Made by a program: the position numbers and the translations under genes. Below are positions 13,377 to 24,445 of a stretch of 64,000 nucleotides of DNA, piece by piece. Position 1 is the stretch's first letter. Each line of letters opens with the position of its first letter. The DNA is from Entomortierella parvispora (lineage: Eukaryota; Mortierellomycota; Mortierellomycetes; Mortierellales; Mortierellaceae). The DNA is taken from contig OY752144.1 of the NCBI GenBank assembly GCA_963573315.1, positions 2,536,501 to 2,600,500 of the forward strand. Direction: 5' to 3'. Below the pieces are notes generated by a model. It was not told the DNA's origin, made no database searches, and saw nothing but the letters and a program-made list of their open reading frames with translations.

Positions 13377-15741
13377 ATGTCCACTTCTAAGGCCCATCAA
13401 GAGAGACGAGATTTTTTAATCGAAACCGGCCCCTACAAGAGCGTTTACGAATGCGCCAACGCCTTCTACAATGAATTCAAATTCCTTGGCAAGAATGCTG
13501 GGCACGACGCGCTGTTAAAATCCATACAAGGAGTACAAACAGTGGCAAAGTATCAAGGATACTCAGCTGCCCTCCAAGTTCGTCACCTCATTGTGTTTTC
13601 TGGTACTGATCTGACTAGTCAGTTGATTAACAAACAAACTACTATCTCCTCGAATAGACAAACGAGTTTCTCAAATGGGAGTCGGATTGGTTTCGAAAAC
13701 AGAAAGAGGACGAAAAGATATCGATGGGGGCGGTGATTGCTAGACAGCGACGTCGAGTAGAAGTTGCAGGAATCACGAAGAGCCAGCAAGTCATGGTCAG
13801 TGGGATAAATCTCCTTGGTGATGGTGCAATTCACACTTTCGCAGATGCTGCAGCGACTATAGTCAGCGATTCGAGTTCAGCTTCTCAGCCGTCAACCAAA
13901 AGCAAAATACCTGTTGCATCTCTGGCGACTACCAAAACGGCTGCGAAGCGTAAAAATTCTGCTATCGCGGAGCCATGGCGATCAGTTGTACAAAAGCTCT
14001 TGGAGAAGGTACAGTATATCGCTAGGAGCATATACTACATGTCAAGAGCACTGAGCCAATGCGATGCACTGTTACTTAAACATACCTTTATACTTTTCTT
14101 TCCTGTTTAGATAAAAGGTGGAGACGTGGCCTTGCCTGAGGAGTGGCCAAATGAGTTGACCGGTCTTCACAAAGTGCTGTACAAGTATATTGAAACACAA
14201 GTCCAGAGTAGTGCGACCATGACAAAGCTAGTTGAGAAGGACGTGTTGTAAGTTTATGATGCCAGTCCTATTCTAAAATATTTTTGTTATTGCTTCCTAG
14301 AGGCGTTCTTAACAAAGCTCTTCCTCCATGATAGTGTTGCGATGTCTGGTATCGTTAATGGAAGGATGAGCGGTGCCCGAGACGTGTTCGGTGAAGAGAC
14401 AGTGGACCTGATCAAGACTCAGTGCTTGCTACCTCACATCAGTAATCCAAGTGAGCAATTAAAGGAGATATTGATCCCGCTTCAAGAGGCATTCGAAGCA
14501 GGCGGAACGGAAAAACTAACGGATGTGGTGGAGGCAGCACTGGGGGTCGAGGCTTCAGCTCGCATGAAAGGAGTGACCACTAACCCTTTGAAGCGGAGGA
14601 TTCTTGACGCAGTGCGCCACATGTTAGTACTTCATTTGGACTTCTGATTGCCAACTTGCCATATTACTGATACTCATATCATTCTCTAGTTGCCTCAAAA
14701 AGCCTTCCAAAGCGATGAGTGAGTGCGAGCTGGTCGAGGTGTGGTCGTATGTCCTGAATGCACTCGCAGGCTACAAGCTATCTCTTCGCTCGTAAGTTCT
14801 CATATTTCTGGAGCCAGTTGACGCAAGTCTCCAATTTCTACTTGTATGACTTACAACACTCATTTTTGCAGGGGAGAGCTGACATCTAAGGCTACGCGGT
14901 GGCAGCGATTGCTGATGCAGCAGGAATACGATGCAGACGCAAGTTCAGCGACATATGGAAGGAAATTGGACCTGCAGTGTAGGATGGAGGAGCGTGAGCT
15001 CAATAATTCAGAATTTAAAGTGGAGAGCGCATCAGAACAGCAGGTTGAGGTGCAGTATCGAAAGAATCTACGCGTCAACCAAGCCATGATGCTGTACTTA
15101 AAGGAGCAGCTCGGAATGCCCCTGGAGGACTTGGATGTTCTCGCTCTCGATGTCCACGGTAGACGACTTGATGAACTAAGAAGGCTCGCTGTTTTTTTTT
15201 CAAGTTTGTTCTGACTACTTGAATTCTAACCAATGGGTTGCTCAAATAGGTCTGTCGGCGGTCTTATTTGCGCTGAAGTACAATGGAGATGTGTTCATTT
15301 CAGATCTTGCCACTAAGCACATGCTGCGTCTTCCAGACTCGTCTGCTTCTTGGAAACTCTTCCTCCGTGGAAACACTTTGGGCGTTTTGTTGGCTTACGT
15401 GGTATGCTTGTCTGATTGTTCACAATCCATGGTCGACTCTTACGCTGAGCGGAAAGCTAATAATCAGAGTGATATAGAGACACCTATTTGACCTGACAGA
15501 GCGAATAGAGGAGCAGGAATTGATACGTGAAGAGGAATCAAGAACGGCTGATCGACGCACACCAGAGCGGGAGCCGCGGCCTCTGGGCGGCTTCACTTTT
15601 TTGAGTCCCAGCAAGAGAAGATGCAATGCTAACTCACAACGCGCTACGAGGGATGAAACACAGGATTACGGAGTGGGGGAAGGTATAACGCAAGAGGGTG
15701 AGTGCGACTACTCTGAAGGCTTTTGCAACGATAGAGACTAG
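13377..15741 (+). CDS. Unrecognised multi-exon accessory gene, possible frame break in exon 1
   Basis: I do not recognise the family. ATG at 13377 has a good context (CACCATGTC). Exons that keep frame: from 13377; 13658-14008; 14111-14247; 14335-14622; 14690-14791; 14872-15158; 15250-15401; 15478-15741. Most introns are 70-100 bp with standard GT-AG ends. The product is about 500 residues, largely helical and charged, with no signal peptide or membrane segment. It ends in an Arg-rich tail (RTADRRTPEREPR). Exon 1 is problematic. The frame from the ATG reads well to about 13515 (NAGHDALLK). After 13525 the neighbouring frame reads better (YKEYKQWQSIKD, QLPSKFVTSL) and joins exon 2 in phase through the donor at 13603. 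Either one base is extra near 13515-13525 or 13443-13530 is an intron. Codon use is unbiased, unlike the housekeeping genes. Confidence 0.55.
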
Positions 15742-16438
15742 ATTCCTTCTGTGCAAATTTTCGCCTGTATCTAATCGAGGTCTATTGGGGCGTCGAGGTA
15801 CAGTGGCCCCACTCAATTCTCTCAGACGTAAAATTATAAATTTTATGTCGAATGCGCTTTGTGCCAACCTCCACAATTGCAACACCAAAAACATATGGTG
15901 ATTTTTTTTATCAGGGGACAATTGAATTGGGCCAGTATCTTGATTAAATTAGACACAAAAGCCGGCCAACTGGCGGTGGCCAAAATAAAGTTTCAGAAAA
16001 TCGTATGTGAATGAGCCCTTTTACACCTTTTTACTTTTGGAGAACGGAGTGAAATCAGTTACACAGGAAGACAGGATTCTTTTAATTTTATTCCATTTCT
16101 CTGTTCCTCCTGTTTTTTCGCACAATTGCATTCTTCATTCTCTTTCTCTTTCTCACTTCCATCTCCATGTATCCGACAGGCGGACAAGATGAAGATGAGA
16201 ATTAGAAGGATAGCTGGATGAAAAAAGAAGCGTTCTCTTTGTCCTGTCATAGAAACATTCTTTGACTGTTGAACGTTGCCCTTGCACGCTCGCACGTTGT
16301 ACTCGCTCTGTCTTCTGTGTTAGATAGGCATGCGGAGCAGAATGTGGAGGATAAGAATTCGATGGGCGTGCGGAGCAGAATGTAGAGGACAAGAATGGTG
16401 GGATTTGTAGGATAAAACTCTTTATTCAACCGTGTCAA
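15742..16438. other. Intergenic, A/T-rich
   Basis: No gene seen. It separates the unknown gene from the 3' end of the Crypton remnant and contains the two-copy repeat at 16327-16402. Confidence 0.5.
16327..16402. repeat. Two-copy tandem repeat, unit ~38 bp
   Basis: Two adjacent units share TGCGGAGCAGAATGT, then GAGGA.AAGAAT and a G-rich end, differing at a few bases. They lie just downstream of the 3' end of the Crypton remnant read on the minus strand, so they could belong to that element's terminus. Confidence 0.75.
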
Positions 16439-17993
16439 TCATATTTTTGCGGTCCGTTCACGAATGGTGTTAGTGAATGCCTCCACCGAAGCTGCAGTCT
16501 TCAGCTCTTGGTCAAGTTCATCTAGGAAGGCGTCTATATCTTTACCGCTCTTTTTCTGCAGTTTCTCAATGTCCCTGAAAAGCGCTCTTCGACGCCTGTG
16601 GGTACGATTGTCCCCAAGTACTCCGTTGTCAACAATCAGATAGTCATGGTAAACATCTTTGAGGGATCGTTTTGATTTGCACTTCAAGGAAGGTCGTGGC
16701 CGGGCCAGCGGCTGAACGCTACAAGGATGGGCTGGCGGCTGGGGCCACCATGAATCGCCGGGGGGCCGTACAGAGGCCTGGCACCACTGCGAAGGTTGCT
16801 GCTGTGGATGATGCAGTGGGAGCATCTGTTGTTGGTAAGGCTGCTGCAGCAAAGGCGGCTGAAAATACAAAAGCCCTGACGCTTGGTCCTCTTGCTGCTC
16901 TGGCCCGGAAAAGAGAGGCGCTCCTTGTTGCTGCTGTGGTGGCCCTGAGGGTAGATGCTCTCCTTGCTGATGCTGTGGTGGTAGGGGCATTGTAGTCGAC
17001 ATGACCCGTAAGACCAGCCCTGTTCGATGGTGAAAATCCAAACTAGTTCGCATCAACTCTTTCAGGTGGTGTAGTTGCTGTAGCATTAGATCTTGGCTCT
17101 GATCATGGCTGAGAGTGGCCTGCAAGGCAGAGGTTGTTGCAGTTAGCTGTTGGACCTTGTTGGCGAGCCCATTGACGGCCCCGACGACGGCGTTGCCATC
17201 AATTGCAATATCTCTGGGGAAAAGATTGGCCTGCTGACGATGCCTCTCAATTGCAGCCAAAAGATCTGTCTCGAACTGGAGAAAGAGAGGGCTCTCGAAG
17301 ATGTCAGGTCTTGAGGTAATCAAAGAATTGGTCAGAGTTCGTCCCTGACTATCTTTCTTGCGGAAGATGACTGCATCCTGAAGGATAACTCGACGGAGCC
17401 GAACAAGGAGTTGAAGAAAGGCCTTTCTGTCAACAATTGCACTCTGGACTAAATCCTTGGCTGTCTTCTCGTTTGAGTCAGAGTCAGGTGGGACATAATG
17501 TAAGTCATCTTCAGTCGGCACGCTTGGATCGATGGCCATCATCTGGTTCTTGCAGTCCTTCATCCAGCTATCCCGCAGCTCAGGGTGATTGGCATCAAAA
17601 GTCTCTTCGATCCAGCTGAAAATCTTCCGTTGAAGTTCGAGAGGTGGGGTGATCAGGTCGCGTTCAATAAAATACGGTTCGTTTTTGAAATGGGCTATCG
17701 CGAATGCACCGTTGGTTTCATTTCGATTGTATCACAGTGATTACCTCCAGACTGCTGCAGAAACTTGTCGGCTATAGGGTTCACTGGCAGTTCAGGAGTC
17801 AGTGCATCGGATCATGATCTGACAAGGTGGAAAAGGAAGGTAAAGAAGGTGTAGGCCTGGTCACGACGATAGTCCTTTGGGGCCTTCTTTTGCTTTCTGA
17901 AGCGTCGGTGGGGGGAGTGCAAGGCTTGCTGTCGGCTTGATTCCTGCATACTTCATGTCGCTTAATTCGAGCCTTGGTACTTTTTCTGGGCAC
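16439..17993 (-). pseudogene. Crypton/Ndc10-type element remnant lacking the recombinase core
   Basis: On the minus strand an N-terminal piece starts at ATG 17993 (MPRKSTKARIKRHE) and stops at 17799 after DHDPMH. The neighbouring frame carries on at once (LTPELPVNPIADKFLQQSGG, to about 17745), so there is a frameshift here. From 17731 to the stop at 16439 a long frame reads AFAIAHFKNEPYFIERDL and TPPLELQRKIFSWIEETF, followed by FLQLLVRLRRVILQDAV, a Pro/Gln-rich stretch and a basic C-terminal helix (THRRRRALFRDIEKL). From family knowledge, the TPP.ELQ..IFPWIE and LL.LR.VILQDA blocks belong to the region after the tyrosine-recombinase core in Ndc10-domain Crypton proteins, and the basic end resembles the GCR1_C type. 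The core itself, with its R...HxxR...Y residues, is missing, as if deleted between about 17745 and 17731. The remnant lies head-to-head with the Fanzor fusion gene. Confidence 0.6.
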
Positions 17994-18664
17994 GAATGTT
18001 TAGTCAATCAGATCAAGGGATTAGAGAAACAGAGCAAAGGCGGACCCACCCCTGATTTTTAATGACTCTCGGCATCACGTGAAAGAATTAATATTTACGT
18101 AAATGCTATTTTACCTGCATTCGCGACAAACACGACTCCAGCGCCTTTTTCTTTGCCACCGATCCACAAACTCCACAAACCACAAACCTTCAGTGGCCTT
18201 TCTCGTTCTTCACTACTGAATCTACCCCCTCTCCAAAACCCCTTTCTCTATCTACGTTATCCACTCTTAACTCTTGACTCTGTCCTAAGCTACGACACTT
18301 CGGTATATATCTATGATGGTACCTTTCGAAAACAATCTTATTGACTCTATCTTACTAATGAAAGCTTGCTTCTTCTCCTATTCTCTTCGCTACACTTGTG
18401 CGTGGACAAATAAAAGCACAATATCCATAGTAGGTGCATAAAACGAAAAAAATCCGAACCTGTTCGAATGTTGACCAACTCTGCCTTTTTTCTTTTAATT
18501 ACAAAGCCTCGAGGTAGTCTACCAGTTAAAAGCCGAGACCTTCCCCCCCCCCTTCTCCCGAAAAGTAAGCAATCTGATCAAAGATCGACACGATCAATAT
18601 GACTGAGCATTCGGGTCTGGGTACACTTTATACTAACGAGTTTATTTATGGTAGGTGCTACGCA
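17994..18664. promoter_or_regulatory. Divergent intergenic region between Crypton remnant and Fanzor fusion
   Basis: This 671-bp region separates the two start codons. It is A/T- and C-rich, with an AT-rich segment at 18087-18098 (ATTAATATTTAC) that recurs downstream of the fusion gene at 23465-23476. An upstream in-frame ATG at 18599 would add 22 residues to the fusion protein. I see no clear TATA box; GGTATATATC at 18302-18311 is the nearest candidate. Confidence 0.4.
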
Positions 18665-21600
18665 ATGGGAGTGCAGGGTATCTTTCCCGTGTTGCGAAAG
18701 AAAGGGATATCCGACACACCTCCAGACCTCCAAACCCTCAATATTGATGCTATCCACTACGATGTGAAAGCAGTACATTATGGCGATATCACGATGCAAC
18801 TGACAAGTGTCGACAACGTTGAAGAGGATGGTTCATTTAACATCGACAAGGCTATGTCAGTAGTAGCTGTATCAATCGGCAACAAGATCCAAGCCTGGCT
18901 CAAACATATGTCGCTAGAGGTCAACATAACTCTGCACATCGACGGATTTGATAGTGCCGCGAAAGGAGGCACTCATCAGCAAAGACATATAAAGCGTGAA
19001 CAAGCTTCAGCCAACATCGAATCCAACCTTCGCATACTGGAGCGCAAAGTCGGGCACTGGGTTTCAACAAAAGTCACCGACAAGATCGACAAGAACTTGA
19101 GGAATGCTTGTCAGTTAGACTCCTACTGTAGAGAGGTCCTTGCCGCCAAACTCCGTGATCTTGACCACAGAGTTTGCCTCTGCAGAGCTGAAACAGATCC
19201 CTGTATCGCAGCCTATTGTACAAATCACACGGGACACGGAAAAGCTGCCGTCCTCTCAATTGATTCGGATTATATCTTCTACTCCGGTGTCAACATTTTA
19301 CTTCGGCCCAACCCCAAAGGTCCCGGACTTTTGTGCTACGAGCGTGCTCAGGTCAAGAAAGCGCTGGGTATGATTCATGACGAAGAGCTGATACTCTACG
19401 GGTGCGTCAATAAGAACGATTACAACTTGAACGTGCCTACTATTGGCCTGATCAGGAGTCTCGAGATTATCAAGCCTCCCGCCGACGAGGATGACGACGA
19501 TGTGAGCATGGGGGATGATGGGGATAATGACGCGGTCTCTGGCGATTCGGAAGAACCAGGTTCAGCTGAAAGCAACGCGGAGGAAGCTGGATCAGATGAA
19601 AACAACACGGAGGAGTCGGGGCCGGATGAAGAGGATTTGGGACCGGATGAAGAGGATTCGGACGCTGGATCTAGCGGTGACGACATGGGTCATGATTCGA
19701 AAAGTACAACGTGGGGAATTGCATCGGTTGCTGTCACCTCTAAGCCAAAATCAGCTCTGGGCAAACGCAAGGCCAAAGGATATCAAATCAACGATAACTC
19801 ATATTCCAGCTCTAATGATGAAGGTCCATCTGTCAAAGCCACGTCCAAGCGCTCGAAACCCGATCAGGGGGTACAAACACCGGTTGCTGGTTTAAAGGAA
19901 AGAGACACTCCCGGTATAAAGCCAAGCTCGACCGCCTCAGTATCCGAATCCGACGCCATTCCTGACCTTCGCCAACTTCTACAGCTTTTTTGCGAAAGGG
20001 TGTCGTCTGTTGTCCACAAAAGTGTGTCTCCTTTGTTGTTCGAATCATCTATTCGCACTTTTGGATTTCTAAGTCAGCTGAAGACAGGAGAGACTCCAAG
20101 CTCCCACCCCGAGCATATACCTCTTTGGAAACCATATCTGGATGATCAGACCTCGACGTCCCTACCACCACTGTCATTCCCACCTTTGCCCGAGCCAAAG
20201 ATGTCTGAGAGTGAGCTGATGAGCCAGGTACAGTTTCAGCTTGAGCGGTATTCAGCTGCTAGAGCAGAGAGAAGAAGGTTCAAGGTGCAAATGCCCGATC
20301 AAGGTCCAACAAGGTAAGAAAGCGACTTGACACACAACGGCATTTACTATGGATCAGCCCTAACCTTGTACTGAATCATTCTTTTCCAGGCCTCATGAGC
20401 TGCACCGTCACGGCAATCGCAATCAGTTCAGTCACGTCTACCGGACCACAGGCAAAGACAGCAACTTCTTAGGAGGCTGCAAAGTTGACATCAACAAACT
20501 AAGCGACCCGACAAGACCACCTCCAGGTCCATCTAATCCAGTTATACAGCCAGTCAAGGATAGTCGCAAGAGTAAGCGCAAGAAAAAGCAGAAGGGGGAC
20601 CGCAAAACAAGACGGAAGGGCGATCATGTCAAAGCCCAACCGAAAGGTACAAGCGGTGTCAAGGCCTCGTTTTCGACCCAAAAATCTCGTAACCTTGATC
20701 AGAGATTCGAGAAGCGCGCTTTAACAGTAGGAGCCTTCGAGAAAAATGTCACCTTGCGATTAATGAGACGCGAGGGAAACTATGAGCACGGAACGGTCGA
20801 GTTTGACGAGGCGTACAAACGCGCAAAGCCGCTTGCTCAGGAAATTAACAAACGACAGCAAGCATGCATTGAAACCCGCGACCTCTTATTATACGACACC
20901 TACGCTGCAATCATGTTGGCCATTGAAGACATCAACGATCCAACCGATCTTCAGAGGCAATCTAATGAAATTCTGGAACAAAAATCATCCATCGCCGCCG
21001 TCTCGTGCCCGTCCTCGTCCTCGTCTTCGTCTTCGTCCATTTCAAAAAGACATCGGTGGGACCTCCCTGAGAAATATCCAGACACAATGATGAAGGACTT
21101 GGTGGACAACAAAACGATCTATTACGCGCTGGTCGCGTTCTTTTTTCATGGAAAGGCCGCCAATAACTCGGAGGACAATAGGATACAAAAGCAAGCAGCT
21201 AAAGACACACTCTCAACGGATCAGGTGGCAAAAAGAACCAGGACCACCCAGAAAGGAGGATCGCCAAGATTCGACGACCGACCTTTCTTTGCTAGATGGA
21301 TCTTTGAAAGATATCAAGCGAAAACCAATTTTGTGCCATACGACGAGCGCGGCATACAGCTCTTTAATACCAACGCAGCCTACTCGACGCAAGCAACGGT
21401 ATCTAAGGCCGTCTCCTGCCATTATAAGCACGCCGTTGTATGTAACCCTCTTCTATCGGCTGGCTGAATTCCTGGTTGTAAAAAGAGGACAGCTAATTAA
21501 TATAATATTTTCATTTGTAAACTAGTTTGACGGTACGGTCGAATGGTCTCCGAGTACAACGCCTGGTGAACTGAGCACACCAGCCATCCAGTGGTTCCAA

Positions 21601-23317
21601 GAACATAACACGGAAGGGTTTTCAAGGATTTTGTGTTCGGGAAGTATGCCCGCAACGTTCAAATCGTAACCGAGCAGGACCTACTATACTTTCTCCATGC
21701 CGATCCGCCGTCTCAGCCCCAGCCAGATTATTTATCGGAGACCAGCTACCGGGATTTCGAGCCATTCCTCAAAGAGTTGTTCCCAAAAAAGTCGGTCGGA
21801 AAGGGCAAGAGGGCATCTCAGAGGGACTTTACACACCAAGAAAGAATGGGCCATATCATCAAATACAAAGGATGGTTCCTGACATCCGTCGCGTATGACC
21901 TTTCACGAGAAGTGTCACCGTCCACGCCTACTGGAGGTTCATTAGAGAGAAAGACGTGGGGCCATCGAAAGGATGGTTATTGTCACAAAATACGGCTGCA
22001 GTCAGAAGAGCAATTAAGACACAGCCACAACTACATCCTCGGCACTGGCTACCAAACTGACGGCCTGGTCTTTACGCTCCTGGCCAACGACACCCGGGCG
22101 CCGAAGACACGCCAAAAAAAAAAATCTCTCTCATTTGATCCCGACGAGGAGGAGTTGGTGGCGGCAGCGGCAGCATCAACGGCAGTGACGGAGGATGACG
22201 AAACGGAAGACGATGGGCTCGACGATGACGCGAAACAGAGCATTAACCTTTCGGAGCACCTGTACGCCCTTGACCCCGACAAACAATATGAGTTTGAACG
22301 TCCAGCGGATCTTAGTCAGTTTGCGGCTGGGACAAAGTCTGGTTACAAGTGCAACTTGGCCGCTCGAACAAAGCTCCTCCCAAACGCCGCCGTACTTAAA
22401 TGGAATGTCGAGCCCAGAGTCATCATCGGTGCGGATCCCGGAGAGATTGTACCAGTAGCAACAACAAGACTGGACCAGGGCAGTGGAGAGCGGCATACGA
22501 TGAAGATCAAAAGAACGTTCTTGTATGAGCCAACGTGGCGTTTTAAACGGGCTTTGGATAAGAGGAAGAAGGACCACTTCATCGACCGACTCGAATCACT
22601 CACACCTTCCAGGAGACTGGGTGCTGCAAGTGAATTCTTGATGTACATGAACACTCCTGCCAAAGACATTCTACTGCCGCTCGCAAAGTCAAGTCCTGAA
22701 AGAAAAAAGATCGACACGATGAAGGGGACGGTCCGTGAGGAGATTTTCTCATTTTACCACAGCAAGTGGATGCGCAAGAAACAATGGGATCATAACAAGG
22801 CAAAAAGATCTGCAGTGGATCTTGCAGTCCACCATATACTGGAGCAAGCAGGGTTGAACCCAAACTGGAAACCACAGGTACCAGGAACAGCAGCCCTGGC
22901 GTATGGACTCTCTAGTTTCAATACAAGGCGCGGCCCTTCGTCCATGGCAGAAGTTATACGAAAACAGCTCGTGCATGCCGTAAGAACTCCTTGTTTCAAA
23001 AGTGCCCCTTCCATCACTTTAATTCTTTTTTTTAACCGCTGGTTCCTTTGATTCATCTCTAGTTTCGTAGGCTTGGACAGCCGGCTGTAGGCATCCATGA
23101 ATACAACAGCACTCAAAAATGTCCCCGACGAACATGCGACCGATACCTCACGAAACATGGGAAGAGATCCATGTACTGTGAAGGCTGCAATCGATTTTAT
23201 GACCGTGACGCAGTCGGCTCGGAGAACATCGCCTACATTCTGGAGGAAATGGTCGCAGGGCGCGGTCGACCAGCAAAGTTCTTGCCAACCTCAACCACAC
23301 TTATTCAACATCATTGA
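18665..23317 (+). CDS. XPG/FEN1-like nuclease fused to Fanzor (eukaryotic TnpB homologue); one frame break
   Basis: Exons 18665-20313, 20390-21437, 21526-22979 and 23063-23317; about 1,468 residues once one missing base near 21619-21623 is allowed for. The start is set by MGVQGIFPVL, the canonical XPG-family N-terminus. Residues ~1-270 match the XPG fold: LNIDA (D28), HIDG (D93, K100), RAETDPCIAA (E176, D178), SIDSDYIFY (D200, D202) and GCVNKNDYN (D252). An acidic linker (~290-370) and basic NLS-like runs (GKRKAKG; KSKRKKKQKGDRKTRRKG in exon 2) follow. The C-terminal half has the Fanzor block STPAIQWFQ...FGKYARNVQIV, RuvC-I GADPGE (Asp codon 22434-22436), the shifted Glu in HEYNSTQKC (23099-23101), a zinc ribbon (Cys codons at 23120, 23135, 23177, 23186) and RuvC-III DRDAVGSEN (Asp 23207-23209). 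Fanzors are RNA-guided DNA nucleases found in eukaryotic transposons. The joining of the two halves is seen in the frames; its function is inference. Confidence 0.8.
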
Positions 23318-24445
23318 CGGGGTGCCACGGAACACCCAAAAAAAGTTGTAAGTACTCTCCCAATAGTCCAACTTATCGTGCTCTTTCTGGTGCAACTTTC
23401 TCACAAGTATACCTTCTCTCCATCTACTTCTCCATCTACACCTTTATCGTTCAAAGACGTAAGTATTAATATTTACTCCAATATTGCCTAAAAAGTGCTA
23501 TCGCAATTTCATCTTCAAAATGGGACTAACATTTTGACTTGTTTCACATTTTCCGAACTACTAGTACAGTAACATGCTTTGGTGACAAGTCCCAAGATCA
23601 CCACTCAAAAAAAATCCTTGAAATGAAGTGTTGAATGTTTTGTTCCACCTCGACCCAGCCTTCTCTCCTCGCTACGTGGTCATGTCCAGGTACAAATGTG
23701 CCCAGCTGGTGGTTCCCACCTGGATGGATATACGAACTCCCTCAACTTAACCAGAGTGAGCTGTACTGTATGTAACGCGCAAAAAAAAAAGGAATGAAAA
23801 GGGTGCTGTAGAGCAATTGATATGGAGATAAGATAGGAGACAATGGAATTGCACATTGCCGAAATCATGAACGAAAGCACTCTTTATGTTGGATATGGAA
23901 TTCTACAGCAGTAGCCCATTGGGCGTGGTGTTGTACACTCCCATGTTATTCGTGATAAAGTAAAATCATTGCCTGTCGCAACTGGAGAATTCGCTATCGA
24001 GTAAGAACATTGTCTGTGTGTTAGTTCAATGTGCGTGTTCCAGACGAAGACAACACGTCTCCTGAGCAGGGAATTATCCCTTAGCTGCTATCAGAAGCGA
24101 CCGCTTGATACGATGTTGGTAAAGATCTAAAGCTCTCAAGACTGGCTTCTTGGAGACGAAGACGGTACATTTACATCTTCCTGACTTCTCCGCCCAAAGA
24201 CCGCGTAGGGCCCCAAAGGTCGCGTAGGGCTTCTCCATCGGAGGGCTATATGGGACGCAGATAGTCGAGTGAAGGAGAGGATAGAGTCGATACATATTGC
24301 CACAATGATTGTTACGGGGACAGAATAAGGAGTCAAGAAATCTGTAAAATACCTGTCGCTCGTCCAGTTTACTCTTGACAATTGTTCACGGCTGTCGAAG
24401 ATAAAATTGTACGTGTTTCTTATGACTGAAGAAAGGTATTGGGCT
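23318..24445. other. Region 3' of the Fanzor gene; possible guide-RNA (omega RNA) locus
   Basis: No protein gene recognised. In characterised Fanzor loci the guide RNA is encoded at and beyond the 3' end of the gene up to the element's right end. By that rule the first few hundred bases here (about 23318-23640) are the place to look. The AT-rich 12-mer ATTAATATTTAC at 23465-23476 repeats the one upstream of the gene and could mark a boundary. I could not establish a folded RNA by eye. Confidence 0.3.
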
